From Arthrobacter sp. QXT-31 (GTDB taxonomy: Bacteria; Actinomycetota; Actinomycetes; Actinomycetales; Micrococcaceae), in NCBI RefSeq assembly GCF_001969265.1, contig NZ_CP019304.1:3410001-3474000 (forward strand): 64,000 bases of DNA, written 5' to 3'. Positions 43,098-52,091 of the stretch are shown here, piece after piece. The first letter of the stretch is position 1. Each line of letters begins with the position of its first letter. The notes below the pieces were generated by a model that made no database searches, was not told the DNA's origin, and was given only the letters and a program-made list of their open reading frames with translations. The translations under genes and the position numbers were made by a program.

Positions 43098-45263
43098 CTA
43101 CTCCAACCAAGCGGCCTGCAGGTCGTGGGCCACGGACAGGTTGGGCTCTGGCTGGGTCAGGTCGCGGGCGCGCAGGACGGCCATGGATTTCGCGGCCACC
43201 TTCAGCACCGAGCCGGCGTCGATGGGTCCGCGGTCCACTCCTGTTCCGGCGGTGTTGACCACCATGTCCCAGGCCTCGGCGAACTCGCCGGCCGGGAGCG
43301 TGAACTTGATGTCGTCGTCGTGCGCGTTGAAATACAGCAGGAAGTTCACGTCCGTGATGCGGCGGCCGCGGTCGTCGCGGCCCTGGATGCCGTCGCCGTT
43401 GAGGAACACGCCGATGGTCCGGCCGAAGCCGCGGCCCCAGTCCTCGGGCAGCATTTCGATGCCCGCTTCGTTGAGCCAGACGATATCCGGCAGCTTCTCG
43501 CCCTTGCCGCGGCGCACCGGCCTGCCGTCGAAGAAGGTGCTGCGCCGGAACGTGGGGTGCTGGGCGCGCAGCCGGTTCACCGCGGCCGTGAAGTCCATGA
43601 GCGGCATGTCCAGGGTGTCCCAGTTGATCCAGCTGAGCTTCGAATCCTGGCAGTAGACATTGTTGTTGCCGTGCTGCGTGCGGCCCAGTTCGTCGCCGTG
43701 CGTGATCATCGGCACGCCCTGCGAGAGCAGCATGGTGGCGATGAAGTTCCGCTGCTGCCGTGCCCGGAGCGCCAGGATCTTCGGATCCAACGTCGCGCCC
43801 TCCACGCCGCAGTTCCACGAGCGGTTGTGCGATTCGCCGTCGCGGTTGCCTTCGCCGTTGGCCTCGTTGTGCTTCTCGTTGTACGAAACCAGGTCGCGCA
43901 GCGTGAAGCCGTCGTGCGCCGTGACGAAGTTGATGGAGGCGACGGGACGGCGCCCCGACCGCTCGTACAGGTCCGCGGAACCGGTCAGCCGCGACGCGAA
44001 CTCGCCGAGCGTGGCAGGCTCGCCGCGCCAGAAGTCGCGAACGGTGTCCCGGTACTTGCCGTTCCATTCCGTCCACTGCGGCGGGAAGTTGCCCACCTGG
44101 TACCCGCCGGGCCCGACGTCCCACGGCTCTGCGATCAGTTTCACCTGCGACACGATCGGGTCCTGCTGCACCAGTTCAAAGAACGTGGACAGCCGGTCGA
44201 CGTCGTAAAACTCCCGGGCCAAAGCAGCGGCGAGGTCGAAGCGGAACCCGTCCACATGCATCTCGGTGACCCAGTACCGGAGCGAATCCATGAGCAGCTG
44301 CAGGGAGTGCGGGTGCCGCACGTTCAGGGTGTTGCCGGTGCCGGTGTAGTCCACGTAGTACTGTTTGTCGTCCTCCAGTAGGCGGTAGTACGCGGCGTTG
44401 TCGATGCCCCTGAAGCTCATGGTGGGCCCCAGATGGTTCCCTTCCGCCGTGTGGTTGTAGACGACGTCGAGAATCACCTCGATCCCCGCGCGGTGCAGGG
44501 TGCGGACCATCGCCTTGAAGTCCTGCACCTGCTGGCCCATCTGGCCGATCGAGCTGTACGTGTTCTGCGGCGCGAAAAACCCGATGGTGTTGTAGCCCCA
44601 GTAGTTGCTCAGCCCCTTCTCCTGCAGGGTCCCGTCGTTGACGAACTGGTGCACCGGCATCAGTTCGATCGCCGTGACCCCCAGCCGCTGCAGGTGCGCA
44701 ATGACGGCAGGATGCGCAACGCCGGCAAAGGTGCCGCGCTGCTCTTTGGGCACCTCGGGGTGCAGCTCGGTGAGCCCCTTGACGTGCGCCTCGTAAATGA
44801 CGGAGCGGTGGTAGGGAATCTTGGGCGGCCGGTCACCTGCCCAGTCGAAGAACGGGTTGATCACCACGCCGAGCATGGTGTGCGGGGCGGAGTCCTGGTT
44901 GTTGCGGGACGAGGGGTCGCCGAAGTTGTAGGAGAACATCGCCTGGTGCCAGTGCACCTGCCCGGCGACGGCCTTGGCGTACGGGTCCAGAAGGAGCTTG
45001 TTGGGGTTGCAGCGCTGGCCCCGGGCGGGATCGTAGGGCCCGTGGACGCGGTAGCCGTACTTCTGCCCTGGCTGGATCTGGGGCAGGTAGCAGTGCCACA
45101 CATACCCGTCCGCCTCGAGGAGTTCCACGCGCGTTTCGGTGCTGTTCCCGGCTATCAAACACAGCTCGACGGCGGTGGCCGCCTCGCTGAAGAGCGCGAA
45201 GTTTGTCCCCATCCCGTCAAAGGTCGCACCCAGTGGATAAGCGCTGCCCGGCCAGACTTCCAT
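43098..45263 (-). CDS. glgX: glycogen debranching enzyme GlgX
   Basis: A GH13 isoamylase-type enzyme of 721 residues that cleaves alpha-1,6 branches of glycogen in the cytosol. AGGAG lies 6 nt before ATG 45263; GTG 45269 is too close to it. The N-terminal CBM48 domain begins [18 protein letters not shown]. The catalytic barrel shows [10 protein letters not shown], the nucleophile in GFRFDLAA, the acid Glu in [15 protein letters not shown], and the third Asp in [17 protein letters not shown]. The loop [13 protein letters not shown] is typical of GlgX/TreX. It stands alone on its strand. Confidence 0.95.
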   Translation of the reverse strand: MEVWPGSAYPLGATFDGMGTNFALFSEAATAVELCLIAGNSTETRVELLEADGYVWHCYLPQIQPGQKYGYRVHGPYDPARGQRCNPNKLLLDPYAKAVAGQVHWHQAMFSYNFGDPSSRNNQDSAPHTMLGVVINPFFDWAGDRPPKIPYHRSVIYEAHVKGLTELHPEVPKEQRGTFAGVAHPAVIAHLQRLGVTAIELMPVHQFVNDGTLQEKGLSNYWGYNTIGFFAPQNTYSSIGQMGQQVQDFKAMVRTLHRAGIEVILDVVYNHTAEGNHLGPTMSFRGIDNAAYYRLLEDDKQYYVDYTGTGNTLNVRHPHSLQLLMDSLRYWVTEMHVDGFRFDLAAALAREFYDVDRLSTFFELVQQDPIVSQVKLIAEPWDVGPGGYQVGNFPPQWTEWNGKYRDTVRDFWRGEPATLGEFASRLTGSADLYERSGRRPVASINFVTAHDGFTLRDLVSYNEKHNEANGEGNRDGESHNRSWNCGVEGATLDPKILALRARQQRNFIATMLLSQGVPMITHGDELGRTQHGNNNVYCQDSKLSWINWDTLDMPLMDFTAAVNRLRAQHPTFRRSTFFDGRPVRRGKGEKLPDIVWLNEAGIEMLPEDWGRGFGRTIGVFLNGDGIQGRDDRGRRITDVNFLLYFNAHDDDIKFTLPAGEFAEAWDMVVNTAGTGVDRGPIDAGSVLKVAAKSMAVLRARDLTQPEPNLSVAHDLQAAWLE

Positions 45264-45479
45264 GATCACTCCTGCGGCTGTTCAGTTATTCCGAACCATA
45301 GTCGATGTCCAATGGGGTCCGCGCGCCTCGCCCTGACTTACAAGGCTAAGCACACTTATTAATTTGGCCAAGGCCCGTTGGGCAGCAGGAGGCGATGTTT
45401 ATCAAATTGTTTGTGTTTCGAGATTCCCGGAGCCCGCGTCACAGCTGCGCGCGCCGCGCCCGCACCTAGGATGAAGGGG

Positions 45480-46696
45480 ATGACTCCGCCGCCAGACAGC
45501 CCGCCGCCCTTCAGCCTCCGCGGCATCGCTGTTCCGGCCTTCGGCCCCGCCCTCCTGTTCAGCGTGGGCCAGGGCGCGATCCTGCCGGTGGTGGCGCTGT
45601 CCGCCCGCGAACTGGGCGCGTCCGTTGCCGTGGCCGCCCTGATCGTCACCCTGATGGGGCTGGGCTCGTGGTTTTTCAACCTGCCGGCGTCCATGATCAC
45701 CCTGAAGTTCGGTGAACGCTGGTCCATCGTGGGCGCGGCCGCCGCCGGTGCCCTGGCCCTGCTGGCGGCCGGACTGTCCTTGGTGATTGGCAACGGACTC
45801 TGGCTGCTCGCGGTGGCGATGGCCGTCGTCGGGATGTCCGCCGCGGTCTTCAGCCTGGCGCGGCAGAAGTACCTCACCGAAGCCGTGCCGGTGGAATTCC
45901 GTGCCCGTGCCCTGTCCACGCTGGGCGGCGTGAGTCGGATCGGCACGTTCATCGGCCCGTTCATCGGCGCCGCGGCCATGGCCCTGGTTGGCATCAGCGG
46001 CGCGTACTGGGTGGGCGTGGCCGGCATGGCCGCCGCCGCGCTGCTGGCCGTGAACGTCCGCGACCTCGTGGCGGTGGACGGCCCCTCCACGCAGGCCGGT
46101 CCGGAGCCTACCCTGCGCGGCGTGGCCGTCTCGCATGCCGGCGTCTTCCTGACTGCCGGCGTGGGCATCCTGCTGCTCAGTGCCCTGCGCGCCTCCCGCC
46201 AGGTGGTGATCCCGCTGGGCCGACCACCTGGGCCTGGACCCCACGCACGCTTCATTGGTGTACGGACTTTCCGGGGCGATCGACATGCTGGTCTTCTACC
46301 CGGCGGGCAAGGTGATGGACCGGCGCGGCCGGCAGTGGGTGGCCATCCCGTCCACGCTGATCATGGGCTTGGCGCTCGTGCTGATCCCACTCACGGCCGG
46401 GTTCACCGGCCTGCTGCTGGCGGCCCTGCTGATCGGCTTCGGCAACGGAATCAGCTCCGGCCTGGTGATGACCCTCGGCGCGGACTTCTCGCCCAGCCGC
46501 GGCCGCGGGCAGTTTCTGGGCCTCTGGCGCTTCATGGCCGACGCCGGCTCCACCGGCGGACCCTGTCCTCCTCTCCGTGGTGACGGCTGCGGCCTCCCTC
46601 GGCGCCGGGGTGACGGCCACAGGAGTACTGGGGTTCGCAGCGGCAGGTGTGTTCGCCGTCGTACTTCCCAGACTCAGGCACCGGCGCAACTACTGA
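45480..46696 (+). pseudogene. MFS transporter with two frameshifts
   Basis: A major-facilitator protein of about 405 residues is readable across three frames. Frame 1 runs from the ATG near 45480 (or 45471) to RQVVIPL at about 46215. A 2-nt loss (expected ctgtgggcc, found ctgggcc near 46214) shifts the homology to ADHLGLDPTHASLVYGLSGA. A 1-nt gain in the CCC at 46561-46563 shifts it again to PVLLSVVTAAASLGAG, and it ends in LRHRRNY at the TGA 46694-46696. Helical content is preserved, so the decay is recent or the indels are sequencing errors. A normal MFS would export drugs or metabolites. Confidence 0.8.
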
Positions 46697-46755
46697 CGCC
46701 CGCCGCACCCAACTGGCGCCCTCCCCGCACACCCAACTGGCGCCCGCCCCGCACA

Positions 46756-46821
46756 CCCAACTGACTCGCAGTTGTTGTCGTTTCCAGCCCTCAAAGCGAC
46801 AACAACTGCGAGTCAGTTGGG
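46756..46821. repeat. long hairpin, family P copy 1
   Basis: Arms 46756-46780 and 46797-46821 are perfectly complementary over 25 bp (core CTGACTCGCAGTTGTTGTCG) with a 16-nt loop. Two truncated tandem fragments (cacccaactggcgccc) lead into it from 46703. It sits after the MFS pseudogene and before the iron box. The same sequence recurs at 53465 and 58212. Confidence 0.9.
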
Positions 46822-46874
46822 CCAAGAGCGCTGATATATTACGACGGCCGAGGGGGCGGTTTTGGGAGCGGGAG

Positions 46875-46893
46875 TTAGGTTAGCCTAAACTCA
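46875..46893 (+). promoter_or_regulatory. DtxR/IdeR iron box
   Basis: TTAGGTTAGCCTAAACTCA matches the 19-bp DtxR consensus at 16 positions, with an intact left half and core. It lies 71 nt before the TTG start of the binding-protein gene. It predicts repression of the downstream five-gene operon when iron is sufficient. Confidence 0.8.
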
Positions 46894-46964
46894 GCGTGGC
46901 CCTTTCGGCCGTCCGCTCTTGCGCCTGCCGCGCTGCGCAGGCAAATCAATCTAGGTGGTACCCG

Positions 46965-48506
46965 TTGCGCTCTTCCTTCCCGCTGTCCGTGTCCTTGGGG
47001 CTCGCGGCGCTTCTTTCCCTGTCTGCTTGTGGCTTCAGCGGCGAAGCCAGTAAAACCGGCCAGGCGGCCGATCCGAACCAGCGGATCGTCGTGGACAACT
47101 TCCGTGCCCCCGTGGCGGACTGGGCGCTGGAGAGCGACGCCGCCTACATCCTCTCCCTGTCCGGCTGCCTCGAAACCCTGACGCGCTACGACGAGACGCA
47201 GGGCAAGATCGTGCCTTCGCTCGCCACCGAGTGGAAGCAGGTCTCCGACCTCGAGTGGGACTTCACCCTCCGCGAAGGCGTCAAGTTCCAGGACGGCGCC
47301 GCACTCGACGCCAAGGCCGTGGTGACCTCCCTGCAGAACGTGCTCGACGCCGATGTCCCGGCCCGCGCGTTCAGCCCCAAGGTGGTCAAGGCCGTCAAGG
47401 CCATCGACGAGAACACCGTCCGCGTGACCGCGCCCACCGAGAGCCCGCTGGTTCCCTACCGGCTGGCGAGCGTCAACACCGGCGTCCTGTCGCCGGCCGC
47501 CTTCAAGGGTGCGAACGTGGATCCGTTCGGCCACTGCACCGGCCCGTTCAAGCCCGTGTCAGAGAAGCCGAAGCAGTCCTTGACCCTGGACCGCAACGAG
47601 GACTACTGGGGCGGGGACGTGCAGCTTGCCGGCGCCGAGATCCGATTCATCGCCGACGGCGCCACCCGCACCGCACAGGTGCAGACCGGCGAAGCGGACG
47701 TGTCCCTGTCCATCCCGGTGTCGGGCCTGGCTGCGCTGGAGTCGGATTCCAACGTGAAGCTGCTCAAGGCGGATTCGCCGCGGACCGCGACGCTGTACAT
47801 GAACAACGGACGGGCCCCGTTCGACGACGTTGACTTCCGCAAGGCGGTCCGGTCGGCACTGGACCTGGACGCCCTCGCGGCCAGCGTCTACGAGGGTGCG
47901 GCCATCCCGGCCACCGGTCCTTTCGCCCCTTCGGAGCCGTGGGCCATCAAGGATGCCGGGGCGCCGAAGCAGGACGTGGAGGCCGCCAAGAAGCTGCTCG
48001 CCTCCGCCGGCTACACTGCCGGCCGGCCGCTGGAGATTGTCGCCATCGTGGAGCGCGCCGAGTTCGCTGACGTGGCCACGGTCATCCAGGAGAACCTGAA
48101 GGCCGTGGGCGTTCCGGTGAAGATCACCACCAAGGAGTACGCCGCGGTGGAACCGGACCTGCTGTCCGGCAATTACGACATGGTGCTGAGCCAGCGCAAC
48201 CGCCTGATCGACATCGCCGATCCCATCGGCTTCCTCACCGCGGACTACACCTGCGACGGCACCTACAACCTCAGCCACTTCTGCAATGCCGAGTACGACA
48301 AGAAGATCACGCAGGCCGCCACAACCGCCGACAGCCAGGAGCGTTACCGGCTGTACGCCGAGGCCGGGCAGATCCTCCAGGACCAGGCCGTGAACGTGTG
48401 GCTCGTCAATGAACAGGCCATCGACGCCGTTCGCACCGACCTGCAGGGCCACGTCCAGGACCCGCTGGCCAGGTACGTGCTCCGGGCCGAGTCGGCCAAG
48501 CCCTGA
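46965..48506 (+). CDS. ABC transporter substrate-binding lipoprotein, family 5, iron-boxed
   Basis: 513 residues. The TTG at 46965 has AGGTGG 6 nt upstream and gives a proper lipoprotein signal, LRSSFPLSVSLGLAALLSLSAC, with Cys near residue 22; the upstream extension to 46896 would begin beside the iron box. Family-5 features include LATEWKQVSDLEWDFTLREGVKFQDGAAL (in two blocks) and CTGPFKPV. It shares with the 8977 protein the C-terminal DP-GFLTADYTC then YNLSHFCNAEYD pattern with paired cysteines. The likely ligand is a metal chelate, as in CntA-type proteins, judged from the iron box and operon order; this is inference. Confidence 0.86.
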   Translation: MRSSFPLSVSLGLAALLSLSACGFSGEASKTGQAADPNQRIVVDNFRAPVADWALESDAAYILSLSGCLETLTRYDETQGKIVPSLATEWKQVSDLEWDFTLREGVKFQDGAALDAKAVVTSLQNVLDADVPARAFSPKVVKAVKAIDENTVRVTAPTESPLVPYRLASVNTGVLSPAAFKGANVDPFGHCTGPFKPVSEKPKQSLTLDRNEDYWGGDVQLAGAEIRFIADGATRTAQVQTGEADVSLSIPVSGLAALESDSNVKLLKADSPRTATLYMNNGRAPFDDVDFRKAVRSALDLDALAASVYEGAAIPATGPFAPSEPWAIKDAGAPKQDVEAAKKLLASAGYTAGRPLEIVAIVERAEFADVATVIQENLKAVGVPVKITTKEYAAVEPDLLSGNYDMVLSQRNRLIDIADPIGFLTADYTCDGTYNLSHFCNAEYDKKITQAATTADSQERYRLYAEAGQILQDQAVNVWLVNEQAIDAVRTDLQGHVQDPLARYVLRAESAKP

Positions 48507-48549
48507 CCGTGACGTTCCCGTACCACGGACCCCGAGAACAGGGTCCGGC

Positions 48550-49491
48550 ATGATGCTGTTCCTCGCCAGAAGAGCGGCGGCCCTGGTGGCCGCCGTTCTT
48601 CTGGCGTCTTTCGTGGTGTTCCTCATCCCGTACGTCACCCCGGGCGACCCGGTGCGGAAGATCATCCGTTCCCGGGTGGCCGGCGACGCCATCGATGACT
48701 CCGCCGTCGAGTCGGTAGCTCTCCAGCTGGGACTGCAGGATCCGCTGTGGACGCAGTACCTGCGCTGGCTGGGCCGGTTCCTCAGCGGCGACATGGGCCT
48801 GTCCTACACCAGCCGGACACCCGTTGCGGAGCAGGTGCTGCCCGCGCTGTGGGTCACGCTCAGCCTGGTGGTCATGGCACTGGCCGCGGCCGCCCTTATT
48901 GCTGCCGTCCTCGGCGTCACCGCCGCCCTGAACGAGGGGCGCGCAGCGGACAAGGCCATCACCGCGGTTTCCCAGGCGTTCATCGCGATGCCAGAGTACT
49001 GGCTCGCGCCGATGCTGGTGCTGGTCTTCGCGCTGAAGCTGTCCGTGCTTCCTTCCGCCGGTTGGGAAGGCCCGACGTCGGCAGTTCTACCCGTGGCGGT
49101 CCTCGCCTTGCGTCCGGCGAGCCATTTCATCACCGCCGTCCGCGACGGCATGCTCGACGCCCTGGGCGCGGACCACGTTACCGCCGCGCGGGGGAGGGGC
49201 CTCAGCCACGTGCAGACCCTCCGGAAGCACGTGATCCCGAACGGGCTGCTGCCGCTCACCACCCTGGCCGCCGTGTGGTTCGCCGGCCTGCTGGGCGGCT
49301 CGGTCATTATCGAGGTTATTTTCGCCATCCCCGGGATGGGACGGCTCCTGTTCGACGGCGTCCTGAACAACGACATTCCGCTCGCCCAGGGAGGCGTGGT
49401 GGTGGTCGTCGGACTGGCCGTCCTGCTCACCACGGCCGCGGACCTGGTCCACGGCCTCCTCAACCCCCAGGTCAGGATGCGGCATGCGTAA
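48550..49491 (+). CDS. ABC transporter permease, DppB/CntB-like
   Basis: 313 residues, six helices. The N-terminus MMLFLARRAAALVAAVLLASFVVFLIPYVTPGDPV is typical of DppB proteins, followed by LQLGLQDPLWTQYLRWLGRFLSGDMGLSY and the coupling helix region TAARGRGLSHVQTLRKHVIPN, then EVIFAIPGMGRLLFDGVLNNDIPLAQG, all in the usual order (each seen in parts). It starts 43 nt after the binding-protein stop and overlaps the second permease gene by 8 nt. It forms half of the import channel. Confidence 0.92.
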   Translation: MMLFLARRAAALVAAVLLASFVVFLIPYVTPGDPVRKIIRSRVAGDAIDDSAVESVALQLGLQDPLWTQYLRWLGRFLSGDMGLSYTSRTPVAEQVLPALWVTLSLVVMALAAAALIAAVLGVTAALNEGRAADKAITAVSQAFIAMPEYWLAPMLVLVFALKLSVLPSAGWEGPTSAVLPVAVLALRPASHFITAVRDGMLDALGADHVTAARGRGLSHVQTLRKHVIPNGLLPLTTLAAVWFAGLLGGSVIIEVIFAIPGMGRLLFDGVLNNDIPLAQGGVVVVVGLAVLLTTAADLVHGLLNPQVRMRHA

Positions 49492-50329
49492 CCTTCCCCT
49501 GCATATCCGGATCGCCGTCATCATCCTGGCCGTCGTCGTGCTGTCCGTGGCCCTGGCCGACTGGATCGCACCCTATCCGCCCGCCGGGCAGGACCTTGCC
49601 TCCAGGCTGGCCGCCCCCAGCGGAACCCACTGGCTGGGCACCGACCACCTGGGCCGCGACACCCTCAGCCGGCTCCTCGACGGCGGACGGTTCTCGCTGA
49701 CCATCGCCGCCCTCGCCACCGTGCTCACCGCCGTCATCGGCACGGCCATCGGCGTGCTCAGCGCCCGGCGGCGGGGCTGGCTGGATGAGTTCTTCACCCG
49801 CACCAACGACATCCTGCTGGCCATGCCGGAGATGGTGGTGGCGCTGTTCCTGGTCGCCGCGCTCGGCGCAGGCTACCCCTCGCTGCTGCTGGCCCTGACG
49901 GTGACCGGCTGGACGCCCTTCGCACGGCTCGCCCGGGCGCTGGCATACGACGTCTCCGCCCGCGGCTTCATCGAGGCGGCCCGCGTGCTGGGCTGCACGC
50001 CCTGGTTCACGGTGCGGCGCCACATCCTGCCGCACCTCGCCGGTCCGCTCATGGGCCAGGCCACGCTCCGGTTCGGCCAGTTCCTGATCAGCGTCGGCGC
50101 CTTGTCCTACTTGGGCCTGGGGGTGCAGCCTCCGCAGTCGGACTGGGGCTCCATGCTCGCCGCGGCCCAGCCGTACGCCGTGAGGTCACCGATGACCATC
50201 CTGGCGCCCGGCCTGGTGATCTTCGCCGTCGCGCTGTGCGTCACGCTCATCGGCCAGCACCTGGCACGCATGTCCAGCAGCCGGCTGCTGCTCGCGTCCG
50301 CCCCCGCACCGGAGGTCACCCATGCCTGA
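49484..50329 (+). CDS. ABC transporter permease, DppC/CntC-like
   Basis: 281 residues, six helices. The family marks are GTHWLGTDHLGRDTLSRLLDGGRFSL after the first helix (conserved in DppC/NikC), the coupling segment AARVLGCTPWFTVRRHILPH and LSYLGLGVQPPQSDWGSML near the end, each read in parts. The start overlaps the previous gene by 8 nt and the end overlaps the ATPase gene by 8 nt, so the whole block is translated as one unit. Confidence 0.92.
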   Translation: MRNLPLHIRIAVIILAVVVLSVALADWIAPYPPAGQDLASRLAAPSGTHWLGTDHLGRDTLSRLLDGGRFSLTIAALATVLTAVIGTAIGVLSARRRGWLDEFFTRTNDILLAMPEMVVALFLVAALGAGYPSLLLALTVTGWTPFARLARALAYDVSARGFIEAARVLGCTPWFTVRRHILPHLAGPLMGQATLRFGQFLISVGALSYLGLGVQPPQSDWGSMLAAAQPYAVRSPMTILAPGLVIFAVALCVTLIGQHLARMSSSRLLLASAPAPEVTHA

Positions 50330-52076
50330 CGGCCTGCTCATCGAGGACCTGCACCTCAGTGTCCGGACGCCCTCGGCGCCGTCGGCACGGCCGGTGCTTT
50401 CCGGCGTCGGCCTCTCCGTGGCACCCGGCGAGTTTGTTGCCCTGGTGGGGGCTTCCGGAAGCGGCAAGACCATGACCGCGCTGTCCGTCCTGGGACTGCT
50501 GCCGCCGCAGATCCACGTGGAGTCCGGGGCCGTCAGCCTGGGCGGGACTGACCTGCTCGGGGTGAGCGGCAGCGAGCTCAACCGGCTGCGCGGCGGCCGG
50601 ATTGGGATGCTGTACCAGCAGCCCAAACGGATGTTCAACCCGCGCATGACCATTGGCAGCCACCTGGCCGAACCGCTGAAGCTGCACCGCCAGCTGCGCG
50701 GACGCCAAGCCAGGGCGCAGGCCCTGGAACTGCTCGGCGGCGTCGGATTCGACGATCCGGCACGCGTTGCCAGGTCGTACCCGCACCAGCTCTCGGGCGG
50801 CATGGCGCAGCGGGCCATGCTGGCTGTGGCGATGGCCGGGCAGCCGGAGCTGCTGCTCGCCGACGAGCCGACATCCGCGCTGGACAAGGTGCTGGAGCGG
50901 CAGATCCTGGAACTGATCGACACCCAGCGGCGCCGGCACGGGCTCGGGGTTCTCTACATCACCCACGACCTTGCCACCGTGTCCGCGTTCGCTGACCGGG
51001 TGGTGGTGATGGACGCCGGCCGGGTCCAGGAAGAGGGCCCGGCCCGGACCGTCCTCGGCGCGCCCCGGACCGCGTGCGCCCGGGAGCTGCTCGAAGCGTG
51101 CGCCCTTACCCGCCGCCGCATTGAGGCGGCCGGGGAGGCTCGTGGTGCCGCACCTGCCCGCGACGTCCTGGCGCTGGACAGCGTCACCAAGCGGTTCGGC
51201 GGCGACGGGCGCGGCGCCCGGCCCGCCCTGGCGGACGTCTCCCTTGGCCTCCGGGAAGGCGAGATCCTCGGCGTCCTGGGCCAGTCGGGCTCCGGGAAGA
51301 GCACCCTGGCCCGACTCCTGGTGGAGGTCGAGGCCCCGGACCGCGGCACCATTAGCCGGACGCTGCCCTCGGGGTACGGAAAGCACGACGGCGGTGGTGC
51401 CGGGTCCGGCGCCCGCCGCACCCAGGTGCAGCTCGTCTTCCAGGAACCGCACGACGCCTTCGATCCGCGGATGAAACTGTTCGCCAGCCTGGAGGCCCCG
51501 CTGCTGCGGCAGCGGACCCTCAACCCGGACGGGCGCCGGGAGCTCATCCACCAGGCCGTCCAGGACGTGGAGCTGGAACCCGGACTGCTGGAGCGGTACC
51601 CGAGCCAGTGTTCGGGAGGGCAGCTGCAACGGCTCACCATCGCCCGCGCGCTGCTGCTGGACCCGGACGTGCTTATCTGCGACGAGGCGACGTCGGCGCT
51701 GGACGCCGTGACGCAGCGCAAGGTCCTCGACCTGCTGCTGCGCCTGCACCGGGAGCGCCGGCTGTCGCTGATCATGATCTCCCACGACATGAATGTCATC
51801 CGGTACATGAGCCACCGGGTGGCCGTGCTGTACCGGGGAGCCCTGGTGGAACTGGCGCCCACCGCCGACTTCTTCGCCAGCCCCCAGCACGCACACAGCA
51901 AGGAGCTGGTGGCTGCCGCCCTCGTCCAGCCGGCGGCCTGCACGGCTCCGGTGGCCTGCGGCGACCTGGCGGCCTGCGTTCACCGGGCGGCGGTCATTGC
52001 CTTGCGCGCCCCCGTCACCGGTGCGGCGGATGTGCCCGTCCGCACCCTGGAACTCATCGGCACTCCGGACGAATAA
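50322..52076 (+). CDS. fused double ABC ATPase (DppD-DppF type)
   Basis: 584 residues with two complete nucleotide-binding domains. Domain 1 has GASGSGKT (about 46), LSGGMAQRA and LLLADEPTSALDK with THDLATVS. Domain 2, after about residue 280, has GQSGSGKS, CSGGQLQRL and VLICDEATSALDA with SHDMNV. Both sites look intact. The C-terminal tail carries several Cys/His (ACTAPVACGDLAACVH) near 545-560, an unusual feature. In the first metal-boxed operon the permeases are fused and the ATPases separate; here it is the reverse. It energises the importer encoded by this operon. Confidence 0.92.
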   Translation: MPDGLLIEDLHLSVRTPSAPSARPVLSGVGLSVAPGEFVALVGASGSGKTMTALSVLGLLPPQIHVESGAVSLGGTDLLGVSGSELNRLRGGRIGMLYQQPKRMFNPRMTIGSHLAEPLKLHRQLRGRQARAQALELLGGVGFDDPARVARSYPHQLSGGMAQRAMLAVAMAGQPELLLADEPTSALDKVLERQILELIDTQRRRHGLGVLYITHDLATVSAFADRVVVMDAGRVQEEGPARTVLGAPRTACARELLEACALTRRRIEAAGEARGAAPARDVLALDSVTKRFGGDGRGARPALADVSLGLREGEILGVLGQSGSGKSTLARLLVEVEAPDRGTISRTLPSGYGKHDGGGAGSGARRTQVQLVFQEPHDAFDPRMKLFASLEAPLLRQRTLNPDGRRELIHQAVQDVELEPGLLERYPSQCSGGQLQRLTIARALLLDPDVLICDEATSALDAVTQRKVLDLLLRLHRERRLSLIMISHDMNVIRYMSHRVAVLYRGALVELAPTADFFASPQHAHSKELVAAALVQPAACTAPVACGDLAACVHRAAVIALRAPVTGAADVPVRTLELIGTPDE

Positions 52077-52091
52077 GGATCCACCTGACCC

